Shown piece by piece: positions 13,012 through 13,045 of a DNA stretch of 13,045 nucleotides (positions within the stretch are counted from its first letter, which is position 1; the number at the start of each line of letters is the position of its first letter). Below the pieces are notes generated by a model. It made no database searches. It had not been told where the DNA came from and saw only the letters and a program-made list of their open reading frames with translations. The position numbers and the translations under genes were made by a program. Source of the stretch: Bacteroidales bacterium Bact_23 (lineage in GTDB: Bacteria > Bacteroidota > Bacteroidia > Bacteroidales > Lentimicrobiaceae); NCBI GenBank assembly GCA_001603685.1, contig LUZO01000142.1:1-13045 (forward strand), given 5' to 3'.

Positions 13012-13045
13012 ATGTTTTACCTTTCCTGAAATATGTGAGGAGGAA

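Noticed and set aside
1..13045. A defence system, mobile element, CRISPR array or other clearly new system
   Set aside because: No transposase, integrase, nuclease, repeat array or unusual base composition is seen; all genes fit known chromosomal families.

Overview
The window reads as a chromosomal stretch of a Bacteroidota bacterium, probably Bacteroidales or a close relative. Three things point there. Most transcription units start just after a TAnnTTTG box, the -7 element of the Bacteroidota primary sigma factor. Start codons lack clear Shine-Dalgarno sequences. Several families (DUF4199, DUF4831, the short SRP RNA form) are typical of the phylum. I see no tRNA, rRNA, CRISPR array, insertion sequence or phage gene, and base use looks even throughout.

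Left part (57-1169, minus strand): the SRP RNA gene comes first, with its terminal helix followed by a U tract. It is followed in the same direction by a YrdC/Sua5/YciO-family gene that overlaps a small cupin gene by an ATGA.

Centre (1274-8431, plus strand): a long, tightly packed run, probably one operon with at least one internal promoter. It encodes a DUF4199 membrane protein, a polyprenyl-phosphate-type GT2 glycosyltransferase, a GT4 glycosyltransferase, and the four enzymes HddA, GmhA, HddC and GmhB. These four together convert sedoheptulose 7-phosphate to GDP-D-glycero-alpha-D-manno-heptose. A sodium:solute symporter closes the run. The likely role is to make an activated heptose and build it into a surface glycan (LPS, capsule or glycoprotein); the acceptor cannot be read from the sequence.

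Right part: a DUF2061 membrane protein on the minus strand diverges from a plus-strand pair, a secreted DUF4831 protein and a Yip1-family membrane protein. That pair converges on a minus-strand unit, rarA followed by kdsA. KdsA makes KDO 8-phosphate for LPS and is of the metal-dependent class.

No clearly new system is visible. The points most worth checking are the cysteine-free GmhB, the heptose cassette combined with a lipid-sugar glycosyltransferase and a symporter, the YciO-like (not TsaC-like) active-site region, the compact SRP RNA tip, and an inverted repeat that abuts a promoter box before the DUF4831 gene.
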